Shown piece after piece: positions 62,597 through 64,000 of a stretch of 64,000 nt of DNA (position 1 is its first letter; each line of letters begins with the position of its first letter). The notes under the pieces were generated by a model that made no database searches, was not told the origin of the DNA, and saw only the letters and a program-made list of their open reading frames with translations. The translations under genes and the position numbers were made by a program. Location: contig NZ_JBCJKP010000001.1 of NCBI RefSeq assembly GCF_039503195.1, positions 1,178,001-1,242,000 of the forward strand, read 5' to 3'. Origin of the DNA: Streptomyces mirabilis (lineage in GTDB: Bacteria; Actinomycetota; Actinomycetes; Streptomycetales; Streptomycetaceae).

Positions 62597-63859
62597 TCAG
62601 ACGTGCGCGGAGACGGACTCGGGTTCGGACTCGGACTCGGACTCGGACTCGGTCGCGGTCTCGGTCCGGGTCCCTGTGTCCGGCAGTCGCGCTTCCAGTT
62701 CGCGCACCAGGGGCAGCACCCGGCGGCCGAAGTACTCCACCTCCTCGTGGTAGTGGAGGAAGCCGAGGAGGAAGAGGTCGACGCCGAGCCGCTTGTAGGC
62801 GACGATCCGTTCGGCGATCCGCTCGGGCGTGCCGATCAGGCCCGTACGGAAGCCGTCGTTGTACTGGACGAGGTCCTCGAAACTGGAGTCCTGCCACATG
62901 CCCTTGCCGTCGGCGGTGGACCGTCCGGCCTGCTTCACGGCGGCGCCGAAGCCCTCGACGGCCTCGTGGTCGGCCTGAGCGACGATCTCGCGCAGGGTCT
63001 CGCGGGCCTCGGCCTCGGTGTCACGGGCGATGAGGAAGCCGTTGAGGCCGAACTTCGGTGCCCTGCGCCCCACTTCGGCCGCGGACTTCCGGACGTCCGC
63101 GATCTGCTCGACCACCCCGTCGAAGTCCTTGCCGTTGGAGAAGTACCAGTCGGAGACCCGGCCCGCCATGGCGCGGGCCGCGGTGGAGTTGCCGCCCTGG
63201 AAGATCTCCGGGTGCGGGCGTTCGGGGGTGTTGAGGGGCTTGGGCTTGAGCGAGAAGTCACGCAACCGGTAGAAGTCCCCGGCGAGTTCGGTGTGGTCCT
63301 CGGTCCAGATCTGGCGCAGGGCGCGGATGAACTCCTCGGAGCGGCGGATGGGGGTACCCCCTGTTCGAGCGAAGCCGAGAACTTGGGGGAGTTCGTCGTG
63401 CTCCAGCCAGGGTTCACCGAGGGCGGTGAACTCGCCCTTGAACCAGCCGCTGACGACGTTGACCGCGAAGCGGCCGTTCGACACGTGGTCGGCGGTGGCG
63501 CCGAGTTTGGCGAGGACGCCCGGGTGCCACAGGCCCGGGTGGACGGCGGCGATGACCTTCAGACGCTGGGTGGCGAGCAACAGGGCGAGGCTGAAGCTGG
63601 TCGACTCGTGCTGGAACTCGGCGCCGTAGCTGGCCATGTAACGGACCTGGCTGAGCGCGTAGTCGAAGCCGTTGTTCTCGGCGAGGACGGCCAGTTCGCG
63701 GTTGTAGTCGTAACCCCAGTCGGTACGCTGCTCGATCCTGCTGGTGACCAGGCCGCCACTGACGTTGGGAACCCAGTACGCGAATTTCACGGGATTCACG
63801 GGATTCACGGGATTCACGGGATTCAGGGGGCTCAAGGGATTCACGGGCGCTGCGGACAT
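62597..63859 (-). CDS. sfnG: dimethylsulfone monooxygenase-type LLM enzyme with repeat insertion
   Basis: The 420-residue LLM flavin monooxygenase has FAYWVPNVSGGLVTSRIEQR, HVSNGRFAVNVVSGWFKGEF and EIFQGGNSTAARAMAGRVSD, matching SfnG, which converts dimethyl sulfone to methanesulfinate. Residues 157-172 (LPQVLGFARTGGTPIR) are a 16-residue insertion encoded by a repetitive palindromic element. The N-terminus has NPV repeats and the C-terminus an ESES tail. It is the first gene of the sulfur operon; AGGAG precedes the ATG. Whether the insertion is tolerated is unknown. Confidence 0.86.
   Translation of the reverse strand: MSAAPVNPLSPLNPVNPVNPVNPVKFAYWVPNVSGGLVTSRIEQRTDWGYDYNRELAVLAENNGFDYALSQVRYMASYGAEFQHESTSFSLALLLATQRLKVIAAVHPGLWHPGVLAKLGATADHVSNGRFAVNVVSGWFKGEFTALGEPWLEHDELPQVLGFARTGGTPIRRSEEFIRALRQIWTEDHTELAGDFYRLRDFSLKPKPLNTPERPHPEIFQGGNSTAARAMAGRVSDWYFSNGKDFDGVVEQIADVRKSAAEVGRRAPKFGLNGFLIARDTEAEARETLREIVAQADHEAVEGFGAAVKQAGRSTADGKGMWQDSSFEDLVQYNDGFRTGLIGTPERIAERIVAYKRLGVDLFLLGFLHYHEEVEYFGRRVLPLVRELEARLPDTGTRTETATESESESESEPESVSAHV
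63344..63391. repeat. Streptomyces palindromic repeat inside sfnG
   Basis: A 48-bp insertion contains GGGGGTACCCCC (63350-63361), GTTCGAGCGAAGCCGAGAAC and GGGGGAG. Similar sequences recur between genes in many Streptomyces genomes (recalled). Here it lies in a coding frame and, being a multiple of three, keeps the frame open. Confidence 0.75.
63791..63826. repeat. 9-bp tandem repeat at the sfnG N-terminus
   Basis: GGGATTCAC occurs three times and a fourth time with one change, encoding Asn-Pro-Val repeats at the protein's N-terminus. Slippage may vary the number of copies. Confidence 0.85.
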
Positions 63860-64000
63860 GCGGAACTCCTGTTGCGGATTTCGAATACGCCGAATTCAGA
63901 GGGTGCGTTCAGGACGGCGCACGGGATCGCGGAATTCAGGCGGTGCTGTGAGAACGCCGCACACGGCTGTCCGACGACAGCGGTGGGGCCGATGGGGTGC
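63860..64000. promoter_or_regulatory. upstream region of the sulfur operon
   Basis: This is the leader and promoter side of the leftward sfnG operon. GAATTCAGAG and GGAATTCAGG occur 37 bp apart as near-identical words, which might be binding sites for a sulfur regulator. No gene starts before the window edge. Confidence 0.35.

Overview
The window is high-GC actinobacterial DNA and almost certainly comes from a Streptomyces chromosome. The evidence is GTG/TTG starts behind GGAGG sites, strong G/C bias at third codon positions, and lineage-restricted genes (DUF5133, DUF6777, a streptophobe-type membrane protein, a clpP3-clpP4-popR locus, an ECF42-DGPF pair, a GH19 chitinase behind DasR-like sites). 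The gene mix (stress signalling, catabolism, many IS remnants) fits a chromosome arm better than the core, which is an inference.

Layout. 0-3.4 kb: a SpoIIE-type phosphatase cut by the window edge, an SGNH lipoprotein, an F420-type nitroreductase-like protein and a TetR regulator. 3.35-18.17 kb: the two ends of one leftward peptide-transporter operon (binding-protein start at 17.88-18.17 kb, ATPase and hydrolase tail at 3.35-4.14 kb), separated by about 13.7 kb of accessory DNA. That island starts in an IS3 remnant and ends in an ISL3 transposase. It holds IS5 and IS630 debris, a pirin, a PadR-epoxide hydrolase-F420 oxidoreductase group, a MerR-methyltransferase fusion, many genes broken by single-base frameshifts, and a 1.5-kb non-coding stretch rich in TGCGCA.

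18.4-25.6 kb: a VOC protein, a second epoxide hydrolase, clpP3-clpP4-popR, a DinB protein, DUF5133, and a SigB-type sigma gene truncated by an IS200/IS605 element that carries tnpB. 25.6-35.5 kb: a signalling block with a diacylglycerol-kinase-like protein, a translationally coupled receiver-phosphatase/CHASE3 kinase/response-regulator operon, an anti-sigma kinase, an STAS antagonist, two MarR regulators, another SpoIIE phosphatase and a coupled small-membrane-peptide plus two PRC-barrel operon. Together these look like a partner-switching stress network. 35.5-41.3 kb: DUF6777, streptophobe, an SH3-like protein and an FHA-ABC transporter resembling mycobacterial Rv1747.

41.3-58.5 kb: mostly single metabolic genes and their regulators: AraC/SDR, aldo-keto reductase/LysR, a Tat-exported carotenoid oxygenase, adenosine deaminase, PAP2 phosphatase behind a double BlaI-like operator, a broken bile-acid symporter gene, dienelactone hydrolase, GH19 chitinase, aldehyde dehydrogenase and an ECF42 sigma factor with its DGPF partner. 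58.5-63.9 kb: a leftward sfnG-ssuE-acyl-CoA-dehydrogenase-ssuD operon for taking sulfur from sulfones and sulfonates, with a convergent acyl-CoA dehydrogenase gene. No tRNA, rRNA or CRISPR array was seen.
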